Below are positions 47,545-57,881 of a DNA stretch of 64,000 bases, in pieces (position 1 is the stretch's first letter; every line of letters starts with the position of its first letter). The stretch is taken from positions 2,976,001 through 3,040,000 of the forward strand of contig OX637353.1 of assembly GCA_951799405.1 (NCBI GenBank), written 5' to 3'. Under the pieces are notes generated by a model, which had not been told where the DNA came from, did no database searches, and was given only the letters and a program-made list of their open reading frames with translations. Made by a program: the position numbers and the translations under genes. The DNA is from Agapetus fuscipes (lineage: Eukaryota > Arthropoda > Insecta > Trichoptera > Glossosomatidae).

Positions 47545-47580
47545 CAGTGTCCACCAAACTGTGGCCCGCAATATATCTCC
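47545..47580 (+). mobile_element. hAT-like terminal sequence, isolated
   Basis: CAGTGTCCACCAAACTGTGG followed by CCCGCAATAT resembles the 63884 end. No partner end recognised. Confidence 0.35.
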
Positions 47581-47697
47581 GGTGTATGCTCAAACCCACC
47601 ACATAGCCATCCTGCATGCATGTTTGTATCAGTAATACTGAATATAGCACTACGGGATTCCTTCAAGGAGAGTAAAATATGCTTAATAGACATTATT

Positions 47698-47975
47698 GTC
47701 CGGTCGATAGCTCATAAGGGAGAGTGCTTACATTCCATGCCGAGAGCTCGGGTTCGAATCCCACCGAGCGTGTCCGAAATGATTCCCGTGAAGGTGTTTA
47801 CCTACTTCAAACCCAAAAGAAAATACCGGCAAATTGAATACCAGCCCCTCGGGAGCTGGGAAACCTTCACTTCAACTGAAGTGGTTGGCGTAAGGCCGGC
47901 CTTCTTACCTGTAAAAATAAATAGGTTCCATACGCCACATGCAGCCCCTTCGTTAAAAGTGGCAAGAAGTTACAA
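47698..47975 (+). mobile_element. tRNA-derived SINE, family B
   Basis: The head has GATAGCTCATAAGGGAGAG (A box) and GGTTCGAATCCCACC (B box). Then come GGAGCTGGGAAACC, GTTGGCGTAAGGCCGGCC and AAAATAAATAGG, ending GGCAAGAAGTTACA. About 278 bp. The perfect B box makes RNA polymerase III origin likely. Confidence 0.88.
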
Positions 47976-48443
47976 TATATGTGTAGCTTAGTAGTGTTTT
48001 TCCTTGCGATAGATGTGTCATGGAGTAAAACATTTGGTAGCCGCTGCAGTATTTAGTAAACTTTATATTCAGGATTAAGACTCCCGACTACCTCTATTAC
48101 GGCTGAAATTCTAAAGCGCTTCATACAGATTCAATGTAATGACGGCCGATCAGCGCTTTAATTGAATATTGAGGATAAAGCTTTCCAAGGCAGTCGCTTT
48201 TAGTTACTTAAGGTGAGTATGATTTTTTGTATTCCAAAAATAATAATTATTACTTTTTATTTATTAGTACCTACCTTAATAAGTACAGTTTTATTCAGAG
48301 TACAGCTTTTATATGTATATAGATTCAAAGTCCACACATGTCTTTCAAATGATGCACATTATTGAAAATTGTTTTAGGCATGGGCATCGTCTTTCCGTGA
48401 AGAAAAGGTTGTTTTAGGCATGGGCATCGTCTTCCCGTGAAGA

Positions 48444-49418
48444 AATAGTTATTTATGCCACTGCCTAGTAATGATAGTCTTTGTAACACGAGTGCTAGTT
48501 TGTGCCATGAGGCGCAGCCGAATGGCACAATAAAAAGCACGAGTGTTACAAAGGCTAATTACGTGCAGTGGCATACAATTCTTTTTCTACGACCATGAAA
48601 GAATTAACAATATAGTGAATAATAGTCATTATCATGTACTCGTCCATTTGAAGTAATTAAAACCTTACCTTTGTCAAAACGTGTGATTTACCATTCCTTT
48701 TGATTATCGAATCTAACCTAAGTTGTAAAGATAAATTATATTTAGGTTTCATATTAAATTCATGCCCACAAGCCGACACATATAAGGTCGCGCTTTTACA
48801 TTCTGCATATAAGCTTAAACATTCAAACCCAAAACTCAAATAAACATATGCCTTGCAGTTGTATTGGCACGTGTACCAAGTTTGTACAGCATAGGTGATC
48901 AACCTCATACCCACCTATTAACCATGTAACTTTTTTAATTTTTTTATTTTTTGCGGTGAAAATTTTTGTATTGTTTTCCTTTCAAGCCTTTTACTTTCCT
49001 TTGAAAAAGGAAAGCTTTATTTGAAGCATTCCGATAAATAAATTCGATAAATTTTAGCACTATTAACAATTTTTATTTGACTCTACACATAAAATATATT
49101 TATTTTCATCTGAACAGGGCTGGAAGTCTCATCCCCACGGTTATTCCTACCTACCGAATATCAGTAATATTGTATGAAGTCTAATCAGCTGATCGCTAGC
49201 GGCCATCTTGGATTGACAGGTCTTCATACCCCCATACAAGGTTGGCATTTGAAATTAAAAAATGGTTCCAATTCTGACAATGCGCATGCGCACATTTTCA
49301 TTTCAACACGGTTACCCGTTGCGTAATGTTACATTACGCAACGGGTGTAGAAATGTATGTCATTGTGATTGCGTTAGCCGTTTTGTAATTAGTAAATTAC
49401 CAAATGGGAGTAGAAAAA
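48444..49418 (-). repeat. Family D element, copy 2
   Basis: Inverted relative to copy 1 and in direct tandem with copy 3. The 33-bp palindrome is at 49314-49346 with perfect 15-bp arms. An A/T pair of copies 1 and 3 is replaced by G/C at both symmetrical positions. It contains the SINE-A-like segment at 48704-48925. Confidence 0.87.
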
Positions 49419-49454
49419 GGTTGTTTTAGGCATGGGCATCGTCTTCCCGTGAAG

Positions 49455-50440
49455 AAATAGTTATTTATGCCACTGCCAAGTAATGATAGTCTTTTTAACA
49501 CGAGTGCTAGTTTGTGCCATGAGGCGCAGCCGAATAACACAATAGAAAGCACGAGTGTTACAAAGACTAATTACGTGCAGTGGCATACAATACTTTTTCT
49601 ACGACCATGAGAGAATTAACAAAATAGTGAATAATAGTCATTATAATGTACTCGTCCATTTGAAGTAATTAAAACCTTACCTTTGTCAAAACGTGTGATT
49701 TATCATTCCCTTCGATTATCTAATCTAACCTAAGTTGTAAAAATAAATTATATTTAGGTTTCATATTGAATTCATGCCCACAAGCCGACACATATGTATA
49801 AGGTCGCGCTTTTACATCCTGCATATAAGCTTAAACATTCAAACCCAAAACTTAAATAAACATATGCCCTGCAGTTGTATTGGCAGGTGAACCAAATTTG
49901 TACAGCAAAGGTGATCAACCTCATACTCACCTATTAACCAAGTAACTTTTTGAGTTTGTTTATTTTTTGCGGTGAAATTTTTTGTAGTGTTTTCCTGTCA
50001 AGCCTTTTATTTTCCATTGAAAAAAGGAAAGCTTTATTTGGAGCAATCCGATAAATAAATTCGATAAATTTTAGCACTATTAACAATTTTTATTTGACTC
50101 TACACATAAAATATACTTATTTATTTTCATCTGAACAGGGCTGAAAGTCTCATCACCACGGTAATTCCTACCTACCAAATATCACTAATATTGTATGAAG
50201 CCTAATCAGCTGATCGCTTGCGGCCATCTTGGATTGACAGGTCTTCATACCCCCATACAAGGTTGACATTTGAAATTAAAAAATGGTTCCAATTCTGACA
50301 ATGCGCATGCGCACATGTTCATTTTAACACGGTTACCGGTTGCATAATGTAACATTATGCAACGGGTGTAGAAATGTATGGCATTGTGATTGCGTTAGCC
50401 GTTTTGTAATTAGTAAATTACCAAATGGGAGTAGAAAAAG
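49455..50440 (-). repeat. Family D element, copy 3
   Basis: Direct repeat of copy 2, separated from it by one 40-bp unit (49419-49457). Closer to copy 1 than copy 2 is at the palindrome (50335-50367 is the exact inverse complement of 14464-14496). The SINE-A-like segment is at 49720-49936. Confidence 0.87.
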
Positions 50441-50954
50441 GTTGTTTTAGGCATGGGCATCGTCTTTCCGTGAAGAAAAGGTTGTTTTAGAAGTTTCAGA
50501 AGCATTTTTTAAGTATACGTGATCAGCCTCATACAAAAAAAAATGCAATAAAAAACAGATCGAGGCGAGCACTCCGTAAAGGTCAAAGTTCAAAATATAT
50601 CCCTTAAGAATTGCCACCATAAAAAAATAAAAATAAAAAAAACACGTTTTTTCACATTTTTATCGTTTTTTTCGAGTGTGCTGTATTTTAGAAATATTTT
50701 TTTACTTTATAGCAGTTCGAAGGACTGTTATAAAGTATTGTATTCGTCCGAAAAAAAAAATCGAGGTTTCAACGGAAATGAGTTGTCCTGCACCAGGACA
50801 TGCAACAAAACTTAATTTGACGAACCTGTCCGTCCGTCCGTCCGTATGGATTTATGTATGTATGTCCCAGCCGGAACTACTGATCGCAGAGACACCAATT
50901 TTTGGATTTAGAGAATTGACCCCCACAGATTTTGATAGGCCGACTGGCATGGCT

Positions 50955-51900
50955 GCAACCTGAAAATTCAAGATGGCTGCCATACAAACAAAATATAAAA
51001 TTGCACTTTTCTCAAAAACGGCTCAAACGATTTTCTTTAAAATTTCAGTGTGGTCGTTGCTTAAATTTTCACTAAGAAAATAAGTTATGGCAACCTGCGT
51101 CTATGAGTTGCCATATGAAAGAAAAAAACGATTGGGATTTTCTTGGAAATGGCTGAGTTGACTAAAAAATAATGTTCTACAATATTACGCGCAATATAAA
51201 TTTCTATAAAAAACTTAACAACACTTTTAAAAAAAAAAGATTTTAAGTACCGTTTACACGATCTCAATTTTTTTATCGTAAATATTAAAAAGGCCCATAA
51301 AAACACGATTTTTTAAAGCTTGTTTTAAGTTCACAAGAAAGAAAATTTTGTAAACTTATTTGCAAATTATTTTTTTGTTTACTATTTGGAGAATTCAAGA
51401 TGGCTTCCGAAGAGCTGAAAATTTCAAATGCGATTTTCTCAAAAACGGCTCCGACGATTTTTTTTTAATTTTCAGTATGCAAATTTTTTGATACATTCTT
51501 ACCAAATTTAGTTATGGCAACATTCTTGCTAATCGGCGACTATGAGTTGCCATATGAAAAAAATAAACATTTGTGATTTTCTCAGAAATAAGAGCGTTGA
51601 CAAAAAAATAATGTTCCACAATATTATACAACCTATAAAATTCTATAAAAAAATTAAATAAAAATTTAGAAAAAAATAATATAAAGGGCCGTTTACGTGA
51701 TATCAAAAATTGAAATTAAAAGGCTACAAAAACCCATCAGAACGCAAAAAACTTTTATATTTTTTTACGTTAATAGAAAGAACTTTCTTATCACTATAAT
51801 TCATAGTGAAACATTTTTCAAATTTTAGAAAATTCAAGATGGCTTCCGAACAGCTGAATGTTTCAAATGAAATTTGCTCAAAAATGGCTCCTACAATTTT
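50955..51900. repeat. Tandem ~430-bp units in family E
   Basis: ATTCAAGATGGCT.CC followed by TTTCTCAAAAACGGCTC recurs at about 50964, 51395 and 51834. Each of the first two units also has CTATGAGTTGCCATATGAAA about 150 bp on. Confidence 0.75.
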
Positions 51901-51949
51901 CTTGAATTTTTTTAAGAAATCGTTATTATACTAGAACTATGTAACAACA

Positions 51950-52830
51950 ATAACCGTTGCCTCATAATTTTCTTTGTTTTGGGGGCTGCCATACAAGAGG
52001 AAAAAAAAAAATTAAATTTCTCGGCAGAGAAAGGGTTAAGCAAAAAATAATGTTGCACAATTGAAAAGCCCTTATATATACCTATATACTTTAATCATTA
52101 CTTTTTTCAAAAAAATATTATATAGTATAGCCACCATACAAAGTGACAAATTTCCATACAAAAAATAATTTTAATATTTTTGGTAGCAAAACGTCTAATA
52201 CCCTTAAATAAACCTACATAACAATTTGCCCAAACAAGTGCTATGTAACAACAATAACCATTGCCTCATAATATTCTTTGTTTTGGGGGTTGCCATACAA
52301 GAGAAAAAAATAACTTAAAATTTCTCGGCAGAGAAAGGGTTAACTAACAAATAATGTTCTACAATTGAAAAGCTTTTATATATACCTACATACATGAATC
52401 ATTACTTTTTTCAAAATAATATTTTAAAGTATAGCCACCATACAAAGTGACAAATTTTCATACAAAAAAATATTGTAATATTTTTGGTAGCAAAACATCT
52501 AATACCCATACATAAACCTACATAACAATTTGCCCAGTAAAGTCCTATGTCACAACAATAACCATTGCCTCATAATACTCTTTGTTTTGGGGGTTGGGAT
52601 ACAAGAGAAAACAATAATTTAAAATTTCTCGGCAGAGAACGGGTCAACTAAAAAATAATGTTTCACAATTGAAAAGCTCTTATATATACCTACATACATT
52701 TATCATTACTATTTTCAAAAAAAATATTATAAGGTGTAGCCACCATACAAAGTGACAAATTTCCATACAAAAAATTAAATTATATTCTTGGTACTAAAAC
52801 GCCTAATATATAATACCTACTAGACTACGA
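51950..52830. repeat. Tandem ~300-bp units in family E
   Basis: The block ATTGCCTCATAAT.TTCTTTGTTTTGGGGG recurs at about 51959, 52260 and 52564 (period about 304), each followed by TTTCTCGGCAGAGAA and a TAGCCACCATACAAAGTGAC block. Two units are seen in each arm of the 55.8-59.9 kb inverted repeat. Confidence 0.8.
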
Positions 52831-53092
52831 GTCTAAAAATTTAGTAAGTACCCATAATAATCAATCATAACTTAACAATATATTTATGAAAAGTATACCC
52901 ACCAAACAAAGTGTTAGTTTTGATACAAACGGGATCAATGATAATACTGCAAAAAGACGATTACTTAAATAGATTAGCTTCATTACTTACACACAACTAA
53001 ATGTTTTGTTATGAAAATTGACTATGACCTAAACATAACCGTATTTTATGCTATAAAGTCATGTGCAGTCCACTGTCAATTTATTTTCTTTT

Positions 53093-53306
53093 TAATTACA
53101 GAACTATACATACATTGTTTAGCGCCGTTACTTAATATTTTTTTTATAATGTCAATAGTTTTTGAGTAAATCTGGAAAAACTGAAACTACTTAATGAATT
53201 AAATTTTCATTAAATCAAAGAACACAGTGTTTTCTATATTTACTCAAAAACTATTGACATTATAAAAAAAAGTTAAAAAACGGCGCTTAACAATGTACAG
53301 TTCTGT

Positions 53307-53311
<5 letters not shown>
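53093..53311. repeat. Long hairpin with ~75-bp arms
   Basis: 53093-53171 (TAATTACAGAACT ... TTTTTGAGTAAAT) pairs with 53238-53311. Shared core blocks are AAGCGCCGTT-like and ATAATGTCAATAGTTTTTGA. It lies at the inner side of the right terminal repeat of family E copy 2. Confidence 0.8.

Positions 53312-53344
<33 letters not shown>
53311..53344. repeat. A34 homopolymer
   Basis: Thirty-four consecutive A between the long hairpin and the right terminal repeat of family E copy 2. Confidence 0.9.
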
Positions 53345-53345
<1 letters not shown>

Positions 53346-53929
53346 AAAATACAGCACACACGAAAAAAACGCTAAAAATGTGAAAAAAACGTGTTTTTTT
53401 TTAAAAAAAAATTATGGTGGCAATTCTTAAGGTGTCTATTTTGTTCAAAATTTATAATTAAGATAAAAAATTAATAAAAATGCTTGATTTTATTTCATTA
53501 CTGTAACTAATTTTCTAAGACCATAAAGTGTTACAAACAAAAACGGCAGATTTAGGTTTATAAGGCGCCTTTTAAATTATCGTCAGAGAATGCCAAGTAA
53601 TATATTCTGACATGTATTGGCCTCTATGCAGTGCACGCGCTTGTAAACAGATCGATAAAAAATAATTAGATTGCAGCTTCTGTAGTTCAAGAAATAAAAT
53701 TCAATCCCCTTGGCAACGGGATATAATATGCTACTTAGTAAAACAAAGATGAAATTAAACAATTTCAAGTAAATGAAATTTCCCCTACAATCACTCAACA
53801 TGCCCATTCTTGCATGAAATGAATGTCGTATTTAATACGGACCTATGAACTCTACTACGTTAAAATACTATTCATTTCGACATTTCGACGCCATTAAACG
53901 TACCTAAGCCATCGATTCAACAAAAGCTC

Positions 53930-54146
53930 TTTTGATGGAGCATAAACTAGGTAGCATAGACCAAATAGGTGAGAATTGCGAAAGAATGGAACCTGCAGAG
54001 CGAGAATAAGAAAAGAGCATGTAGATATGAGAAAAGCGATGAATGTTGATGAGATGACAGCGAGGGACATAAAAGAGTGGAGACGCATCTACGGCGGTAC
54101 CGACCACCCCTAGTGGAACGGCGGCAGGATGCAGTTACAGTTACAG
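53930..54146 (+). mobile_element. RTE-type LINE 3' end
   Basis: The GTACCGACCACCCCTAGTGG and GGCGGCAGGATGCAG block follows a decayed C-terminal coding stretch (AGAATGGAACCTGCAGAGCG...). It ends in (TTACAG)n, the same kind of tail as the other copies of this subfamily. Confidence 0.7.
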
Positions 54147-54650
54147 AAAAAAAACAATTATGATTACAATACATACATGCATAAATTAAACAATTCAGCT
54201 AATTTTATGCAGCAAAGGACTGCGTGTGAAATTGCAAGTACTTGATATTTATTTTATTATGATTTAAAACGGCTAAGTTAAGACTATCTTAGGATAATCG
54301 AAGAAGTCTTTTTGTGCCTGGAATCTTGCCTTGAGCTGAATCAAAAACGGATAATTGGCATTCGTTTGTTTTGGCTGAACACTTTAGTAAGCTACTTACT
54401 TGTACTTATATTTGATCCCCACACAACGTTCTTGAATGAATGTGTGGAATGTTGCGCGATCGTGTGCGGCGGGCATAAGATGAGGAGAAGGCAATATTAA
54501 AGGCAGATTATTCCGACTTTAATTTGATTCCCATGATCCTCCCCAGGCGTATTTTACAAGAAGTAGTACTCCAAAATAAAAGACGAAATTTCGTGCAAGA
54601 AAAGAAGCGATAAACGAGTAAAAAGAATAAGGTAATCCTTAATATGTATA

Positions 54651-55108
54651 ATGACCGGTCCGTAGTCCTTAGTGGCAACACTTCGGACTCGTAAATGGAA
54701 GGTTGTGGATTCGGATCCCGGCGGAGCACAAAAATATACCATTTATATTTCGAATGTGCTCTTCGGTTTTAGTGTCGCGCTGACAACACGCTGACGTCAG
54801 CGCTGACAGACAAATATATGAACTTGTCGCGCTGACAGCTACGCGCCATTCTAAAACGCTTCCTACAAGTTCATATATTTTGAACGGTCAGCGCTGACGG
54901 TCAGCGCGTTGTCAGCGCGACACTAAAACCAGCCTTACCAATGACCGGTCACCAAAGGTCCATCCAGCCTTACAGCAACTGGGTCTTGCTTGAGTATTGG
55001 CGCTTTGTAGCGACGACCAAGCTCGTACACCTCTGCAGCACTACAACAAGTGTTATAGACCCCTAGAGTCTTTAGAATCTAGGGAGTCTCCCGCACAGGA
55101 TTTCTTAA
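54651..55108 (+). mobile_element. tRNA-derived SINE, family C, interrupted by a MITE
   Basis: Same head (ACCGGTCCGTAGTCC, GGATTCGGATCCCGGC) and tail (GAGTCTCCCGCACAGGATTTC) as 40368-40690, but a 166-bp inverted-repeat element (54765-54930) sits between head and body. A few dozen bases of the SINE are missing at the junction compared with the uninterrupted copy. A TA-rich tail follows. Confidence 0.85.
54765..54930. mobile_element. MITE inserted in SINE family C
   Basis: 166 bp with ends GGTTTTAGTGTCGCGCTGAC on both sides (perfect for at least 20 bp, then one difference: ACACGC against ACGCGC). The motif CGCTGAC is repeated several times inside each end. No coding capacity. Confidence 0.87.
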
Positions 55109-55139
<31 letters not shown>

Positions 55140-55702
55140 CGTAAAAAATAAGTTTTGTCTCCGGAAAGGGAGACTAGGCTTCGAGTTCCTGGGTTGTTAA
55201 CTTGTCACACATGGTTCTTCACTTCACCGGTAAGGTATACTCAGCTGTCACAAAAAAAAATAGCCTCCTTCTTTAGGCATACAGGGAATTACAGTAATTG
55301 GTGGTCTGTCTCCCTTACCTGAAATTGGTTCCACACGGCAATGCTAAGTTTGTGCAGTTAAGATCAGATACGTAGTGATTTTGATTCATTGCCAAAGGTT
55401 ACGATTCGTAAATAAGACTTTCATTTTTTTAGCAGAATTTCAAAAACACAACAAATTCATCACACGTTAAAAAAAGGCAAAAATGCTAAAAAAAAAAAGA
55501 GACAAAGAGGGTTCATTTTGAATAATGCATCAGGTGGAGTCTCTTAAGCCAGTCAGAACGGCTCTGATTTCCAAAGCAGATCCACGTGACACTGAAAAAG
55601 CTCCCTCCGATGAATTATTGAAATGTGTGAAAGCCGTCAGCCCGCCTTTACCATAAAACTGATGTAAGTGATATAGATGGCGCTCCGAGGGTGCTTTGCT
55701 AT

Positions 55703-55762
55703 TTTTACTTTATAGCAGTCCGAAGGACTGTTATAAAGTATTGTATTCGTCCGAAAAAAAAA
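55703..55762 (+). repeat. Extra family E hairpin end fused to the inverted repeat
   Basis: TTTACTTTATAGCAGTCCGAAGGACTGTTATAAAG...CGTCCGAAAAAA is the hairpin end of the family. It is cut within its A run and joined directly to the opposite (distal) end of an inverted arm. Confidence 0.75.
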
Positions 55763-57707
55763 AAATTGTACAGTGGACTGCACAGGACTTTATAGCACAA
55801 AATACGGTCATGTTTAGGTCATAGCCAATTTTCATAACAAAACATTTAGTTGTGTGTAAGTAATGAAGCTAATCTTTTTAAGCAATCGTCTTTTTGCAGT
55901 ATTATCATTGATCCCGTTTGTATCAAAACTAACACTTTGTTTGGTGGGTACCTATACTTTTCATTGATATTTTGGAAAGTTATGATTGATTATCATATGG
56001 GTACAACTTACTATTTTAAGACTCGTAGCCTAGTATTTTATATTAGGCGTTTTAGTACCAAGAATATTACAATTATTTTTGTATTAAAATTTGTCACTTT
56101 GTATGGTGGCTACACCTTATAATATTTATTTGAAAAAAGTAATGATTAATGTATGTAGGTATATATAAGAGCTTTTCAATTGTAGAACATTATTTTTTAG
56201 TTAACCCGTTCTCTGCCAGGAAAATTTAAAATATTGTTTTCTCTTGTATGGCAACCCCCAAAACAAAGAGTATAAAGAGGCAATGCTTATTGTTGTAATA
56301 TAGCAATTGATTGAGCGAATTATTATGTAGGTTTATTTATGGGTATTAGACGTTTTACTACCAAAAATATTACAATAATTTTTTGTATGAAAATTTGTCA
56401 CTTTGTATGGTGGCTATATACTTTATAATATTTTTTTGAAAAGTAATGATTCATGTATGTAGGTATATATAAAAGCTTTTCAATTGTAGAGCATTATTTT
56501 TTAGTTAGCCCTTTCTCTGCCGAGAAATTTTAAATTATTTTTTTCTCTTGTATGGCAACCCCCAAAACAAAGAAAATTATGAGGCAATGGTTATTGTTGT
56601 TACATAGCAGTTTTATAATGACGATTATGCAAAAAAAATAAAGAAAATCGTAGGAGCCGTTTTTGAGATAATCTCATTTGAAGTTTTCAGCTGTTCGGAA
56701 GCCATCTTGAATTTTCTAAAATTTGAAAAATGTTTCAGTATGAATTATAGTGATAAAAAAGTTTTTTCTGATAAAGTTAAGAAACATAAAAGTTTTTTGC
56801 GTTCTGATGGGTTTTTGTAGCCTTTTAATTTAAATTTTTGATATCATGTAAACGGCCCTTTATGTTTTTATTTTCAAAAAATTTATTTAATTTTTATATA
56901 GAATTTGATGTTACGTATAATATTGTGGAACATATCTTTTTTGTCAACGCTTTCACTTCTGAGAAAATCACAATTGTTTCTTTTTTTCATAAAGCAACTC
57001 ATAGACGCAGATTAGTAAAAATGTTGCCATAACTAAATTTGATAAGAGTGTATCAAGCAACTACTTAACTGAAAATTTAAAAAAAATCGTCGGAGCCGTT
57101 TTTGAGAAAATCGCATTTGAAGTTTTCTCCTCTTTGGAAGCCATCTTGAATTCTCAAAATAGTGAAAAACAAATTATAGTACCAAGAAGTTTATAAATTT
57201 TTCTTTCTTGTGAACCTAAAAAAAGTTTTACAAAATTACGTTTTTATGGGTCTTTTTAATATTTTCGATGAAAATTTTGAGATCGTGTAAACGGTACTTT
57301 AAGTAAAAAATAAATTATAGTATTCTTTAAATTTTTGTAGAAATTAATTTTGCGCGTAATATTGTAGAACATTTTTTTTTTGTCAACCCAGCCATTTCCG
57401 AGATAATCACAATCGTTTTTTTCTTTCATATGGCAACTCATAGACGCAGGTTGGGAAGAGTGTTGCCATAACAAATTTTCTTTGCGACAATTTAAGCAAC
57501 GACCACACTGAAATTTTAAAGAAAATCGTTAGAGCCGTTTTTGAGAAAAGTGCAATTTTATGTTTTTTTGTATCGCAGCCATCTTGAATTTTCAGGGTGG
57601 TGCCATGCCAGTCAGCCCATCAAAATCTGTGGTTGTCAATTCTCTAAATCCAAAAATTGGTGTCTCTACGATCAGTAGTTCCGGCTGGGACATACATACA
57701 TCCATAC

Positions 57708-57756
57708 GGACGGACGGACGGACGGACGGACGGACGGACGGACGGACGGACGGACA
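57708..57756. repeat. (GGAC)n microsatellite
   Basis: About 12 uninterrupted GGAC units in the left arm of the large inverted repeat. The corresponding (GTCC)n in the right arm (57951-57988) is shorter and interrupted. Confidence 0.9.
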
Positions 57757-57846
57757 GGTTCGACAAATTAGGTTTTTTTGCATGTCCTGGTGCAGGACAA
57801 CTCATTTCCGTTGAAACCTCGAAATTTTTTTTTTGGACGAATACAA

Positions 57847-57881
57847 TACTTTATAACAGTCCTTCGGACTGCTATAAAGTA
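57847..57881. repeat. Family E central hairpin
   Basis: A 16-nt stem with one mismatch and a TTC loop. The same hairpin is at 50709-50738 and 55709-55738. The version near 42812 (ATAGCCTTCGGCTAT) has different stem bases that still pair. Confidence 0.8.

Larger units (their letters stand above)
48369..50490. repeat. 40-bp repeats bracketing the tandem family D copies
   Basis: GTTGTTTTAGGCATGGGCAT followed by CGTCTT(T/C)CCGTGAAGAAA occurs at 48369-48408, 48409-48448, 49419-49457 and 50441-50480, plus a partial at 50481-50489. The layout is unit-unit-D-unit-D-unit. The unit is absent at the lone copy 1 (14391-15378). Confidence 0.85.
50588..53448. mobile_element. Family E element, copy 2, with ~110-bp terminal inverted repeats
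   Basis: The left end (50588-50695) and the right end (53338-53448, inverted) share CTTAAGAATTGCCACCAT, AAAACACGTTTTTTCACATT and GTGTGCTGTATTTT. Inside are the hairpin TTTATAGCAG..CTGTTATAAA (50709-50738), GTCCTGCACCAGGAC, a short (GTCC)n tract, tandem ~430-bp units and ~300-bp units. A long hairpin (53093-53311) lies at the right end. No transposase gene is recognisable, so this is presumably a non-autonomous TIR element of about 2.9 kb. Confidence 0.75.

Noticed and set aside
47698..47775. Functional tRNA gene
   Set aside because: The A and B boxes are good but the acceptor stem does not pair, and the sequence continues into a body shared with another copy, so it is a SINE head.
48324..50440. 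Short open frames that resemble each other in the D copies
   Set aside because: Frames exist because the copies are recent duplicates; they are short, stop at different positions, and cover the SINE-like segment and hairpins.
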